Part shown: piece after piece, positions 1-7,970 of the stretch
Position numbering within the stretch: position 1 is the stretch's first letter
How the letters are laid out: the number at the start of each line of letters is the position of its first letter
NCBI GenBank assembly: GCA_002391275.1
Contig: DGSC01000001.1
Location: forward strand, 1-56,747
Length of the DNA: 56,747 nucleotides
Direction: 5' to 3'
Source of the DNA: Prevotellaceae bacterium UBA4372
GTDB taxonomy: Bacteria > Bacteroidota > Bacteroidia > Bacteroidales > Bacteroidaceae
The notes under the pieces: generated by a model
Database searches by the model: none
Told to the model about the DNA's origin: nothing
Seen by the model: the letters and a program-made list of their open reading frames with translations, nothing else
Made by a program: the position numbers and the translations under genes

Positions 1-560
1 CGCGTGCCGCTGATCGGGCAAACGATCTCCTCGTCGAGGATGATCTGCTTGAGTTCGTCCAGGTCGTTGGCGTTCATGGCTGCCGAGTAACGCTCGTGCA
101 GTGCATCGCGCTTCTGCTGGTGCTCAATCACGCGAGCGTTGGTCTGACGGAACAGCGTCTCGTCAAAACTCTCGCCAAAACGCTTGCGGGCTTTGTCCAC
201 CTCCTTCTGCGCCTTGTCCTCGTACTTTTGAATCTGGTCTTCAATCAATACGTCGGCGCGGTAGCGCTTCTTCGAGTCGCGGTTGTCGATGAGGGGGTCG
301 TTGAAAGCGTCGACGTGTCCGCTGGCCTTCCACGTGGTGGGGTGCATAAAGATGGCGGCGTCAATGCCGACAATGTTCTGGTGGAGCAGCACCATGGACT
401 GCCACCAGTATTGCTTGATATTGTTTTTCAGCTCTACGCCGTTCTGGCCGTAGTCGTAGACGGCGCCGAGGCCGTCGTAGATATCACTTGAGGGGAACAC
501 GAAACCGTACTCCTTGCAGTGGGATACGATCTTCTTGAAAACGTCTTCTTGCTGTGCCAT
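1..560 (-). CDS. glyS: Glycyl-tRNA synthetase, N-terminal part (cut by window edge)
   Basis: This is the N-terminal ~186 residues of a class II glycyl-tRNA synthetase of the single-chain type, which charges tRNA-Gly in the cytoplasm. The start is the ATG read from 560 and the product begins MAQQEDVFKKIVSHCKEYGF. Family features visible are the segment FPSSDIYDGLGAVYDYGQNG and the motif 2-side stretch around HPTTWKASGHVDAFNDPL. The segment EEIVCPISGTR lies right at the left window edge. The gene is alone on its strand here, with its own -7 promoter about 155 nt upstream. The C-terminal two thirds, including motif 3 and the anticodon-binding domain, lie outside the window. Confidence 0.93.
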   Translation of the reverse strand, partial: MAQQEDVFKKIVSHCKEYGFVFPSSDIYDGLGAVYDYGQNGVELKNNIKQYWWQSMVLLHQNIVGIDAAIFMHPTTWKASGHVDAFNDPLIDNRDSKKRYRADVLIEDQIQKYEDKAQKEVDKARKRFGESFDETLFRQTNARVIEHQQKRDALHERYSAAMNANDLDELKQIILDEEIVCPISGT

Positions 561-714
561 GTGCTTGGCGCGGCTTTGCCGCAGTTTAATGTTTATTGTT
601 TATAGATTTAGGATATGCTCCGTGCCGCGTAAAATGGTGTACCGAAGGAAATGCCACTATCAAATAGCTCCCCTACATTAATATATACACACGCGTGCGC
701 GAACATATCGGCTG

Positions 715-722
715 CAAAGTTA
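715..722 (-). promoter_or_regulatory. Bacteroidetes -7 element for glyS
   Basis: On the minus strand this reads TAACTTTG, an exact match to TAnnTTTG. A T-rich TTTTC lies roughly 20 nt upstream as a possible -33 element. Transcription would begin near 710 and leave a leader of about 150 nt. Confidence 0.6.
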
Positions 723-835
723 AACCTTTTCTTCGAGAAAACGTCCGAATTGATGAAACTTTTTAAGGAGCTTAAGATTAAATCGCCCAAATCACTAAAA
801 TTAGGTAACAAAGGAAGAAAAAAACAACTTTTTTC

Positions 836-866
836 TTGCGCAAATCATCAGAAGTAAGTACCTTCG
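836..866 (+). promoter_or_regulatory. Promoter of the ferredoxin gene
   Basis: A TTG at 836-838 is followed after 20 nt by TACCTTCG at 859-866, one mismatch from TAnnTTTG. Transcription would start near 871, leaving a leader of about 88 nt before the ATG at 959. Confidence 0.55.
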
Positions 867-958
867 CACCGCCGAAAAGGTATTAGATACCATTCAGGCA
901 CCTCCACAAGAGACAAAAATCATTCAATCGTTAAATCTTTAAATCATTAAATTAGACT

Positions 959-1126
959 ATGGCTTACGTAATTGGTGAAGACTGCGTTGCTTGCGGCACC
1001 TGCATCGACGAATGCCCCGTCGGAGCTATCTCTGAGGGCGATATCTACAGCATTAACCCTGACGAATGCACCGAATGCGGCACTTGCGCTGACGCTTGCC
1101 CCTCTGGCGCTATCAGCCTGCCCTAA
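959..1126 (+). CDS. 2[4Fe-4S] ferredoxin, 55 residues
   Basis: This short gene encodes a clostridial-type bacterial ferredoxin, a small cytoplasmic electron carrier. Two complete CxxCxxCxxxCP motifs are visible, CVACGTCIDECP in the first half and CTECGTCADACP in the second. Together they ligate two [4Fe-4S] clusters. The 55-residue length and the internal two-fold symmetry are normal for the family. In anaerobic Bacteroidales such proteins partner with pyruvate:ferredoxin oxidoreductase and hydrogenases, but no redox partner is encoded nearby. The gene stands alone between its own promoter and a strong terminator. Confidence 0.95.
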   Translation: MAYVIGEDCVACGTCIDECPVGAISEGDIYSINPDECTECGTCADACPSGAISLP

Positions 1127-1187
1127 ACAAATCGACAGTCAACCGTCGACGAGCTATTAAGACATCGTTGACCACAGTAACAAACAA

Positions 1188-1230
1188 AGCAGCCCCGCTG
1201 AGCGAAAGCTTAGCGGGGCTGCTGTTTTTT
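1188..1230. terminator. Bidirectional terminator between ferredoxin and rplS
   Basis: A 12-bp perfect stem (AGCAGCCCCGCT at 1188-1199 pairing with 1212-1223) surrounds a 12-nt loop and is followed by T6. The A-rich 5' flank makes it usable from the minus strand too, where rplS ends at 1265. Confidence 0.9.
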
Positions 1231-1264
1231 ACCTTGTGGACAATGTCCTTCAAAAGTGTTCGTC

Positions 1265-1627
1265 TTACTCCTGAGCAGCTGCGCGCTTCTCAGCAATGCG
1301 AGCCTTCTTACCAGTGAGGCCACGGAGGTAATAAAGCTTAGCACGACGCACCTTACCGACCTTGTTGACGGTGATGCTGTCAATGTTGGGGCTTGAGATG
1401 GGGAAGATACGCTCCACACCTACGGTGCCGCTCATCTTACGGACAGTGAAACGCTTCTGGTCCTGGTGTCCGCTAATCTTGATTACTACGCCGCGGTAGA
1501 GCTGGATACGCTCCTTGTTACCCTCGACAATTTTGTAAGCTACGGTTACGGTGTCGCCTGCCTTGAACTTAGGATAGGTCTTACCTGTAGCAAATGCTTC
1601 TTCAGCAATTTTGATTAAATCAGCCAT
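1265..1627 (-). CDS. rplS: 50S ribosomal protein L19
   Basis: This encodes ribosomal protein L19, which sits at the interface of the 30S and 50S subunits. The 120-residue product starts MADLIKIAEEAFATGK. It contains the family signatures GDTVTVAYKIVEGNKERIQ, FRGVVIKI-like YRGVVIKISG and VERIFPISSPNIDSI. The open frame runs ~90 codons further upstream, but that stretch is not L19-like and includes the promoter at 1723-1730, so the start is the ATG read from 1627. The C-terminal ARIAEKRAAAQE tail is a short basic extension. No ribosomal or tRNA-modification genes accompany it, unlike the trmD-rplS arrangement of Proteobacteria. Confidence 0.96.
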   Translation of the reverse strand: MADLIKIAEEAFATGKTYPKFKAGDTVTVAYKIVEGNKERIQLYRGVVIKISGHQDQKRFTVRKMSGTVGVERIFPISSPNIDSITVNKVGKVRRAKLYYLRGLTGKKARIAEKRAAAQE

Positions 1628-1665
1628 TGTTGTGTGTAATGGGTTAAATTGTTGTTGTCGGTCGA

Positions 1666-1710
1666 GCACGGGCATAACAGGGAACTCTGCATCCTGACAG
1701 CGACCCGTGC
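1666..1710 (-). promoter_or_regulatory. Stem-loop in the rplS leader, possible L19 autoregulatory element
   Basis: In the ~90-nt rplS leader, GCACGGG (1704-1710 on the minus strand) pairs perfectly with CCCGTGC (1666-1672). A smaller CAGG/CCTG pairing is possible inside the loop. Ribosomal-protein leaders, including L19 types in Bacteroidetes, have been described; whether this matches one is inference. Confidence 0.4.
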
Positions 1711-1722
1711 CGAAAGCGGGCG

Positions 1723-1730
1723 CAAAGGTA
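1723..1730 (-). promoter_or_regulatory. -7 element for rplS
   Basis: The minus strand reads TACCTTTG, an exact TAnnTTTG match, placing the transcript start near 1718, about 90 nt before the ATG. Confidence 0.65.
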
Positions 1731-2016
1731 AGCATAAATGTGATAAGTGAAAAATGAAAAGTGAAAAATCTCTCATTTCCACTACATTTTTTCTCTCCAC
1801 CGAGCTTTTTTGCCCTGTCAAGCATACGCGTCTGGGCCACGAGCCATGAAAAACGGAAGTGAAGCAAGTTGTCTTTCCTGCGATAAGCCAGCCTCATCGG
1901 GCTTTCAGCCTAAGATTTTTTGAGTATGATGCTGAATACGAGGGCCGACGGACGCGAATACACACCTCTTTTCCCGGATTTTACCGATTTCTTCTTACTG
2001 GATAGAGAAAAATGCG

Positions 2017-2024
2017 TATCTTTG
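2017..2024 (+). promoter_or_regulatory. -7 element for the MBOAT gene
   Basis: TATCTTTG matches TAnnTTTG exactly. With transcription beginning near 2030, the in-frame ATG at 2035 would leave almost no leader, which favours the ATG at 2050. No clear -33 element is seen. Confidence 0.55.
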
Positions 2025-2049
2025 CACATACAAAGTGTTATCATCAGCG

Positions 2050-3468
2050 ATGTTGTTCAATTCCATTGCCTTTCTTCTTTTTTTCCCGGCTGTATGTGTG
2101 CTCTACTATGGCATTCCTACAGCCCACCAGCAATGGCGCAATCTGCTGCTGCTTGTTGCGAGCTACTATTTCTACATGAACTGGGAGCCCGTCTACGCTT
2201 TGTTATTATTCTCCAGCACGCTCATCACTTACGCCTCAGCCATCGGCATCGACCGTTCCCCGACGGCGCTCGTCCGTAAGTGCTTTCTTGCAACCAGCAT
2301 CGTGCTGAACCTCTCCATTCTTTCCCTCTTCAAATATTACAATTTCATCGCCGAGAACCTCACCGCATTTCTCGACACATGCGGCTGGGCTGTCAGCATG
2401 CCTTCGTTCCGTTTCCTGCTCCCTGTAGGCATTTCGTTCTACACCTTTCAGGCTTTGGGCTATACGATCGACGTATATCGCAGGACGACGAAGGCCGAAC
2501 ACGACTTCGCCACGTATGCCCTGTTCGTGTCCTTCTTTCCGCAACTGGTAGCCGGTCCTATAGAACGGTCCAGCCATCTGTTGCCCCAGTTCCGCATGGA
2601 GCATCCGCTGCAGCAGGCAAAAGTAATGGAAGGGGTCCGCCTCATGGCGTGGGGCTACTTCCTCAAACTGGTGATGGCCGACCGCTGCGCCATCTATGTG
2701 GATGCCATCTTCAACAACCTTCCCATGCACAATGGCGGGTCCTACCTGCTCGCATCGCTGCTTTTCACCTTCCAGATATATGGCGACTTCGCGGGCTATT
2801 CGCTCATAGCCATAGGTGCTGCCCGCATACTGGGCTTCCAGCTGATGGACAACTTCCGGCGCCCCTACTTCGCCAGCACTGTCGGAGAGTTCTGGCATCG
2901 TTGGCACATTTCCCTCTCTACATGGTTTCAGGATTATGTCTACATCCCTCTGGGCGGCAACAGAGTAGGTCGATGGCGCTGCTATCTCAACGTGATGGTG
3001 ACGTTCATCGTAAGCGGTTTGTGGCATGGTGCTGCATGGACTTTCGTGTGGTGGGGCGCCCTGCATGGCGGTCTGCTGTGCATTGAGCGAGCTTCAGGCA
3101 TAAGCCGCCGCAGCTACACGGGCCTCCGCAAGCTATTCCATGTAGCCGCCACCTTCACGCTTGTCAGTCTCGCCTGGATTCCTTTCCGTGCAAGCAGCTT
3201 GTCCGATGCCCGTCGGGTGCTGCAAGGTATTGTCTCCGACATGGGCTTCCCCTACGTCGAGGAGATTGGTTTTGGCGTATTGTCGGCTTGCATGGCCGCC
3301 GTGGGCATAGTCCTTGTCAAGGAGTTAGCCGAAGAATGTCATTGGCATTTCCCGGCCTCGCTTATGCGTCCGCAGTGGATACAATATATCTATGTAGCCA
3401 TTATGGCAGCCATCATCACCTTGTTCGGTGTATTGGGCGGCGATCAGTTCATATATTTCCAATTCTAA
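2050..3468 (+). CDS. MBOAT-family O-acyltransferase (AlgI/PatA-like)
   Basis: This encodes a membrane-bound O-acyltransferase of 472 residues with about ten membrane segments. The family moves acyl (often acetyl) groups across the membrane onto polysaccharides or peptidoglycan. The N-terminus MLFNSIAFLLFFPAVCVLYY is typical of AlgI-like proteins. The core motif FWHRWHISLSTWFQDYVYIP includes H286, and the conserved catalytic histidine is H326 in SGLWHGAAWTFVWWG. The start at 2050 is preferred over 2035 because of the promoter position. The next gene begins 4 nt after the stop and encodes an SGNH-like protein, the usual partner of an MBOAT in a two-component O-acetylation system. The substrate is not evident from the window. 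Confidence 0.9.
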   Translation: MLFNSIAFLLFFPAVCVLYYGIPTAHQQWRNLLLLVASYYFYMNWEPVYALLLFSSTLITYASAIGIDRSPTALVRKCFLATSIVLNLSILSLFKYYNFIAENLTAFLDTCGWAVSMPSFRFLLPVGISFYTFQALGYTIDVYRRTTKAEHDFATYALFVSFFPQLVAGPIERSSHLLPQFRMEHPLQQAKVMEGVRLMAWGYFLKLVMADRCAIYVDAIFNNLPMHNGGSYLLASLLFTFQIYGDFAGYSLIAIGAARILGFQLMDNFRRPYFASTVGEFWHRWHISLSTWFQDYVYIPLGGNRVGRWRCYLNVMVTFIVSGLWHGAAWTFVWWGALHGGLLCIERASGISRRSYTGLRKLFHVAATFTLVSLAWIPFRASSLSDARRVLQGIVSDMGFPYVEEIGFGVLSACMAAVGIVLVKELAEECHWHFPASLMRPQWIQYIYVAIMAAIITLFGVLGGDQFIYFQF

Positions 3469-3472
3469 ACGC

Positions 3473-4399
3473 ATGGAAACGAGACGTACACTATATTCAC
3501 TGCTGTGCATCCTACTGCTCTGGTGGGGCTGCGACCGCGTGGGTGGATGGCTCATGTGGCAGCTGAGTTTGCGCTCTCACGACACCACGAGCCCCAAGCT
3601 CCACTGCATTGCCAAGGGAGTTCCCGAGGAGGTGGTGCTGATGGGGACATCTCGTTGCAACGGACACTATGTCCCGTCGATTCTCCGAGACAGCTTAGGC
3701 ATGAGCGTCTTCAATGCCGGTGTGGACGGTTCGGACAACATCTATTCTCAATACATCGCCCTGCGATTGCTTCTGCGCCACCACACACCAAAGGTCGTAT
3801 GTCTGGAGCTCGAGAGCAGTTTCTTAGAAAAGGAAGACGATGCTTTCAGCACTACCAGTTTCTTTGCCCCCTTCGTGGGCACCGATGCCCATGCCGACTC
3901 CATCTTCTGGCTTGCCGGAACACTCTGGCGCTACCGCCTCTCGCACCTCTATCGCTTTAATGCCAAGGCATTACCCATCATCACTGGGCAGCTCCGCAAC
4001 TATTGGCAAAATGAAGATCAAGGTTATATTCCCAATCCCGAGCCAGCCGTTTTTCCCCATTTGCAGCAGCTGAGCGAGGCCCCGCAGCCTGTTGATTCGT
4101 TGAAGCTGCAAGTGCTGGAACGCTTTATCGGCGATTGCCGGGAGCGTGGCATCACGTTGGTATTCACCATCTCGCCGGCATTCTACACCGTGCAGCCTTC
4201 ACACTATGCCGCACTGCGCTTGGTGGCTCGGCGCCACGCAGTTCCCCTATTCGACTACCACACCCAAGGGCTCTATCAGGAGCACCCCGAGCTGTTCCGC
4301 GACATCAACCACCTTTGGGACCGAGGTGCACGGTTGTACACGTCCCTCTTCGCGGGTGACCTCCGCCGGGTCCTCCGCCGTGAGCCGCCCGTCAGATAA
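3473..4399 (+). CDS. SGNH-hydrolase-like membrane-anchored protein, partner of the MBOAT
   Basis: The 308-residue protein has one N-terminal membrane segment (about residues 5-25) and then a probable periplasmic domain. Features resembling SGNH/GDSL acyl-ester hydrolases are VLMGTSRCNGHY near residue 62, in the block I position, and FRDINHLWDRGA near the C-terminus. The latter supplies a DxxH-type catalytic pair. Proteins of this kind (AlgJ/AlgX, DltD-like) complete acyl transfer begun by an MBOAT protein. The ATG at 3473 is only 4 nt past the MBOAT stop, so the two are almost certainly co-transcribed and coupled. Block I here is GTSR rather than GDSL, common in this subgroup. Exact target unknown. 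Confidence 0.72.
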   Translation: METRRTLYSLLCILLLWWGCDRVGGWLMWQLSLRSHDTTSPKLHCIAKGVPEEVVLMGTSRCNGHYVPSILRDSLGMSVFNAGVDGSDNIYSQYIALRLLLRHHTPKVVCLELESSFLEKEDDAFSTTSFFAPFVGTDAHADSIFWLAGTLWRYRLSHLYRFNAKALPIITGQLRNYWQNEDQGYIPNPEPAVFPHLQQLSEAPQPVDSLKLQVLERFIGDCRERGITLVFTISPAFYTVQPSHYAALRLVARRHAVPLFDYHTQGLYQEHPELFRDINHLWDRGARLYTSLFAGDLRRVLRREPPVR

Positions 4400-4566
4400 C
4401 GCATGCTTGCCATCGACAAAAGAGATGGTTTTGCAACGAACACGGTGTGGCCGAAAAAAGCTTTCTCCGCGACCGTTTTTTCGTTAACGCGCCTCATTAT
4501 TCAACATTTACCACACACAATTCTTACTTTTTGAACACAAATCATCGCTCATAATCCATAAATGAT

Positions 4567-4574
4567 TATCTTTG
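4567..4574 (+). promoter_or_regulatory. -7 element for the 5'-nucleotidase-like gene
   Basis: TATCTTTG matches TAnnTTTG exactly and lies 54 nt before the ATG at 4628. It overlaps the earlier in-frame ATG at 4562, which excludes that start. Confidence 0.6.
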
Positions 4575-4627
4575 CCAAGCGCAATCAAAAAAGCACTGAA
4601 ACAAGAACCTTCAATCAATCATTAACA

Positions 4628-6277
4628 ATGAAAGGACTCAGACTATTTATTTTCGTAACAGGTTTTGCAACACTGTGCGTAGGCTGCAAGAGCGGCCCTT
4701 ATGCTTTAGAAAGTGTACAACCTCATCGTATAGAAGTGACGAAAGCCTTGGATGCCAACCCCTCAAAGGCAGCAGAAACATTCATCGCCAAATACCGGCC
4801 GGGAGTAGACAGCCTGAGGATGCCCTTCGTAGGCCAGAGCGCAATCTCCATGGCGGCTAATCGCCCCGAGAGCCCGCTCAGCAACTGGGTGGCCGACGTG
4901 CTGGCGGCCGCTGCACAGCGCATGGGCTATGCGCCCGATTTAGGAGTCTGCAACATCGGCGGGCTTAGGGCAGCCATGCCTGAAGGCACTGTCCGTATGG
5001 GCGACATCCTGGCCATCACACCTTTCGAGAACTTCTTCACCATCCTGCGCCTCAAGGGTTCCGACGTAGAAGCCCTGATGCACGACATCGCAGCCGTCCA
5101 CGGCGAGGGCGTGAGCAGCAATGCCCGACTGAAGATCACCCCCGACGGCAAGTTGATCAGTGCCACCCTTGGCGGACAACCTATCAAGGCTGACAGCATC
5201 TACACGATAGCCACCTTAGATTATCTGGCCGACGGGAATGACAAGTTGTATGCCTTGAAACGCTCCATAGACCGCAAAGTGACCAAGGAACCTATAAGGG
5301 AAACGCTGATCAACCATTTCAAGCTATTGAATGAGCAAGGCAAGAAAGCCGAGGCCAAAGTGGAAGGCCGCATCACGGTAGTCGGCGACGACGCCAGCGA
5401 CAACAGCAGCCTCACGGCATCAAGCAAGGCAGCCACCACCGACATGACAGACGAAGAACAGACCATCGTCGTCCGAGACGGCAAAGGCGGCAAGGCCGGC
5501 AAGAACCTCTTCATCGTGCACACCAACGACACACACTCGTGCATCGAGCCCTTGAATCCACTGCTTGCCGACACGGCCAATGCAAACAAAGGCGGCTATC
5601 TCCGGCGTGCTGTGCTCATCGACGAGTTGCGCCGGCAACATGGCAATGAGATGCTGCTGGTGGACGCCGGCGATTTCTCACAAGGTTCTACCTACTACAG
5701 CTTATACCATGGCGATGTTGAGATAGGCCTGATGAATCTTATGGGCTACGAAGCCGCAACCATAGGCAACCACGAATTCGACTGGGGCCTGGAGAACATG
5801 GCCCGCATCTTCCGCATGGCCAAGTTCCCCATCATCTGTTGCAACTACGATTTCTCGGGTACGCCCGTCGAAGGACTCGTCAAGCCTTATACAATCATCA
5901 ACCGCAACGGGTTGAAGATAGGCCTGCTCGGCGTTGCGCCACAGCTGGAAGGACTCGTTTCGGCCCAAACATGCAAAGGTGTGCGCTTCATCGACCCCAT
6001 TGCTGCTGTGCAGCCAATAGCCGACTATCTGAAGAACACCGAAAAGTGCGACCTGATTGTCTGCATCTCGCACCTCGGGTGGCAAGTCGCAGGCCTCTCC
6101 GACGAGGAGCTGATCACATCCACACGCAATATAGACATCGTCATCGGCGGTCACTCCCACACCTATTTGAGCCACCCCGAAGTGCTGAACAACCTGGACG
6201 GACACCCGGTCATCGAAAACACGATGGGCAAGAATGCACGCTACGTAGGCACACTCAACCTAAGCTTTAAACGATAA
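4628..6277 (+). CDS. 5'-nucleotidase-type lipoprotein with permuted domains (C-domain then metallophosphatase)
   Basis: The 549-residue protein starts with a lipoprotein signal ending at the lipobox LCVGC, so it should be anchored in the cell envelope. Residues ~60-250 resemble the 5'-nucleotidase C-terminal substrate domain (ESPLSNWVADVL, CNIGGLRAAMPEGTVRMGDI, TPFENFFTILRLKG). After a Ser/Thr/Lys-rich linker (~255-290), residues ~295-545 form the calcineurin-like metallophosphatase domain. That domain shows HTNDTHS, DAGDFSQG, IGNHEFDWG and GGHSHT metal ligands. UshA-type enzymes have the opposite order, and in many Bacteroidetes the two domains are neighbouring separate genes, so this looks like a fusion of such a pair. 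The likely role is periplasmic nucleotide hydrolysis. Confidence 0.85.
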   Translation: MKGLRLFIFVTGFATLCVGCKSGPYALESVQPHRIEVTKALDANPSKAAETFIAKYRPGVDSLRMPFVGQSAISMAANRPESPLSNWVADVLAAAAQRMGYAPDLGVCNIGGLRAAMPEGTVRMGDILAITPFENFFTILRLKGSDVEALMHDIAAVHGEGVSSNARLKITPDGKLISATLGGQPIKADSIYTIATLDYLADGNDKLYALKRSIDRKVTKEPIRETLINHFKLLNEQGKKAEAKVEGRITVVGDDASDNSSLTASSKAATTDMTDEEQTIVVRDGKGGKAGKNLFIVHTNDTHSCIEPLNPLLADTANANKGGYLRRAVLIDELRRQHGNEMLLVDAGDFSQGSTYYSLYHGDVEIGLMNLMGYEAATIGNHEFDWGLENMARIFRMAKFPIICCNYDFSGTPVEGLVKPYTIINRNGLKIGLLGVAPQLEGLVSAQTCKGVRFIDPIAAVQPIADYLKNTEKCDLIVCISHLGWQVAGLSDEELITSTRNIDIVIGGHSHTYLSHPEVLNNLDGHPVIENTMGKNARYVGTLNLSFKR

Positions 6278-6328
6278 CCCGAGAGCAAAACCTCTCATCT
6301 ACCCGTCCCTAAAAGCCCCGACACTTTT

Positions 6329-7279
6329 ATGTTAGAGAAAATTTATTCCACAGATTCGCCCACAGGTTTCTCCTTTGAGGTGCTCCCCCCCTTGAAAGGA
6401 ACGGGGACGACGTCGCTGTTCTCCACCATCGAGGCCTTGGTGCCTTTCAATCCCAGACATATCAATATCACCACACACCGGGCGGAATATGTCTACAAGG
6501 AAGTCGAAGGCGGCCTCGTCCAACGCCAACGAGTGCGCCGCCGGCCAGGAACAATAGCCATCGCAGCAGCGATACAGCAGCGATGGGGCGTGCCTGTGAT
6601 TCCGCACATCGTGTGTTCGGGCAGCACGAAGCAAGACATCGAATACGCCTTGCTCGACCTTCAGTTCCTGGGCATCTCGGATGTTTTCCTGCTTCGCGGG
6701 GACAAAGCACGCGAAGAGAGCATGTACCAGCCCACTCCAGGCGGCTACACCCATGCATTAGAACTGATAGATCAGGTGAATAGCTTTAACGAAGGCTTCT
6801 TTGCCGACGGCACGCCGATGAAAGTGAAAGGGCATCCTTTTGAGTTTGGCGTGGCCTGCTATCCCGAGAAGCACGAGGAAGCCCCCAACATCGAAAGCGA
6901 CATCCGCATACTACTCGAGAAACAGCGTCGCGGAGCAAAGATAGCTATCACGCAGTTGTTCTACGACAACGAGAAGTTCTACTCGTTCGTAGCACGTGCA
7001 CGTGCGGCCGGAGTGACGATTCCGATTATTCCGGGACTGAAACCCCTCTCGAAGCTCACGCAACTGCACATGGTTCCCAAGACTTTCAGGTGCGACCTAC
7101 CGCTGCCGCTGTCCGAGGAGCTGCGTCGCTGCCACACCGACGAGGAAGTCAAGCGCGTTGGCATAGAATGGGCCATCGAACAATGTCGTGACCTCATTGC
7201 CCACGGCATCCCCTCGCTGCATTTCTACACATTGAGCGCCGTTGACAGCATACGGCAGATTGCCCAACAGATTTATTAA
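6329..7279 (+). CDS. metF: Methylenetetrahydrofolate reductase
   Basis: The 316-residue product is the FAD-dependent reductase that converts 5,10-methylene-THF to 5-methyl-THF for methionine synthesis. The N-terminus carries FSFEVLPPLKG, equivalent to the FSFEFFPP signature. FNPRHINITTHRAE follows, then the folate and FAD-binding barrel with VIPHIVCSGSTKQDIEY, FLLRGD and GVACYPEKHEEAPN. Late motifs ITQLFYDNEKFYSF and IPIIPGLKPLSK, then GIPSLHFYTLS near the end, complete the (beta/alpha)8 fold. The length is close to the usual ~300-320. It lies 51 nt after the preceding gene on the same strand and is closed by a strong terminator. Confidence 0.96.
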   Translation: MLEKIYSTDSPTGFSFEVLPPLKGTGTTSLFSTIEALVPFNPRHINITTHRAEYVYKEVEGGLVQRQRVRRRPGTIAIAAAIQQRWGVPVIPHIVCSGSTKQDIEYALLDLQFLGISDVFLLRGDKAREESMYQPTPGGYTHALELIDQVNSFNEGFFADGTPMKVKGHPFEFGVACYPEKHEEAPNIESDIRILLEKQRRGAKIAITQLFYDNEKFYSFVARARAAGVTIPIIPGLKPLSKLTQLHMVPKTFRCDLPLPLSEELRRCHTDEEVKRVGIEWAIEQCRDLIAHGIPSLHFYTLSAVDSIRQIAQQIY

Positions 7280-7291
7280 GGCATAATACAT

Positions 7292-7344
7292 AAAAAGTGA
7301 AGGATGAAGAACCTCGCCGGGGTTCTTCATCCTTCACTTTTTTT
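7292..7344. terminator. Strong terminator after metF
   Basis: A 22-bp perfect inverted repeat (7292-7313 with 7321-7342, core GTGAAGGATGAAGAACC) with a 7-nt loop runs straight into a T tract. The A-rich left flank makes it symmetrical. Confidence 0.92.
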
Positions 7345-7970
7345 ATGCCTGTCCGCCAAGCACCTGCGCGGCCATTATAAGCCTCTGCGACACAAAAGCC
7401 CTTACAGCCGACTATCCACGGCAAGCCCCCTTGATTCGTTCTATCAACGTCCGCCTCACAGTCCGCAAGAAGTCCAGAATCACGAAGACAGACACATTGA
7501 GTCTTTTTATCCTCGCCCTTTCACAGCCTGCAGTGGGCCGGACAGTTCGATGCCGGACACATTAGTCCGTTTCTATTAACGGTTGCTTAAAAGACTTTCG
7601 GTTGTTATAGAAGCAGTATTGGCTAAATATCGTCGAGGAATAGCCCTGATGGCCCTTTTCAAAAGGCCGATTCACCCGTCACACGCGGCACAATTGCAAA
7701 ACTTGCCCAGATGATTTGATTATTCCATGACCTTGGAACAATCATTCCATGGTCATGGAATAATCATTCCAAGGTCATGGAATAATCATCGCAACCGTTT
7801 GCATCGCGCTCTTCAACCCGACGAAACGGCTTACGCAACCTTGCTTCATGGCCTCAACGAATGACGATGCGACCATTCTTTCGGCGAACATTCACCCTGA
7901 AGCGCACGACTTTAGCCGCCCGAGAGCATACAACATTAGCCGCCTGCACGCGGTGGCAGGCAACCGAGCA
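7345..7970. other. Gene-free stretch between metF and the sulfatase
   Basis: This 626-bp convergent gap has no protein-like frame on either strand. It contains the 3 x 22-bp palindromic array at 7722-7787. Sequence on both sides of the array is related to the gap at 37.5-38.9 kb. The part from 7345 to 7690 has no structure I can name. Confidence 0.6.
7722..7787. repeat. Three tandem 22-bp near-palindromic units, copy 1
   Basis: Units begin at 7722, 7744 and 7766. Each has the form ATTCCATGRYCWTGGAAT followed by a 4-nt AATC- or CAATC-type spacer. The middle unit has perfect 8-nt arms around a 2-nt centre. A second copy with the same order of variant units is at 38200-38265. Confidence 0.93.

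Larger units (their letters stand above)
561..958. other. Divergent intergenic region between glyS and ferredoxin
   Basis: No credible gene lies here; the two ~67-codon open frames overlap each other on opposite strands and look like chance. It holds outward-facing promoters for glyS (minus) and the ferredoxin (plus), leaving leaders of about 150 and 85 nt. I see no convincing riboswitch fold in either leader. Confidence 0.6.
1628..2049. other. Divergent intergenic region between rplS and the MBOAT gene
   Basis: It contains the L19 leader with its hairpin, the rplS promoter on the minus strand and the MBOAT-gene promoter on the plus strand. Between 1740 and 1960 I see only low-complexity GTGAAAAATGAAAAGTG-type sequence and no gene. 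The two open frames crossing it are not protein-like. Confidence 0.55.

Noticed and set aside
608..857. Overlapping 67-68-codon frames between glyS and the ferredoxin
   Set aside because: They are on opposite strands over promoter sequence and have no recognisable features.
1628..1897. N-terminal extension of rplS
   Set aside because: The extra ~90 codons are not L19-like and contain the -7 promoter element at 1723-1730.
2236..3086. Two ~270-codon frames inside the MBOAT gene
   Set aside because: They overlap the MBOAT protein in other frames and lack any family motif.
7722..7787. CRISPR array
   Set aside because: The units are directly adjacent with no unique spacers, and no cas gene is present.
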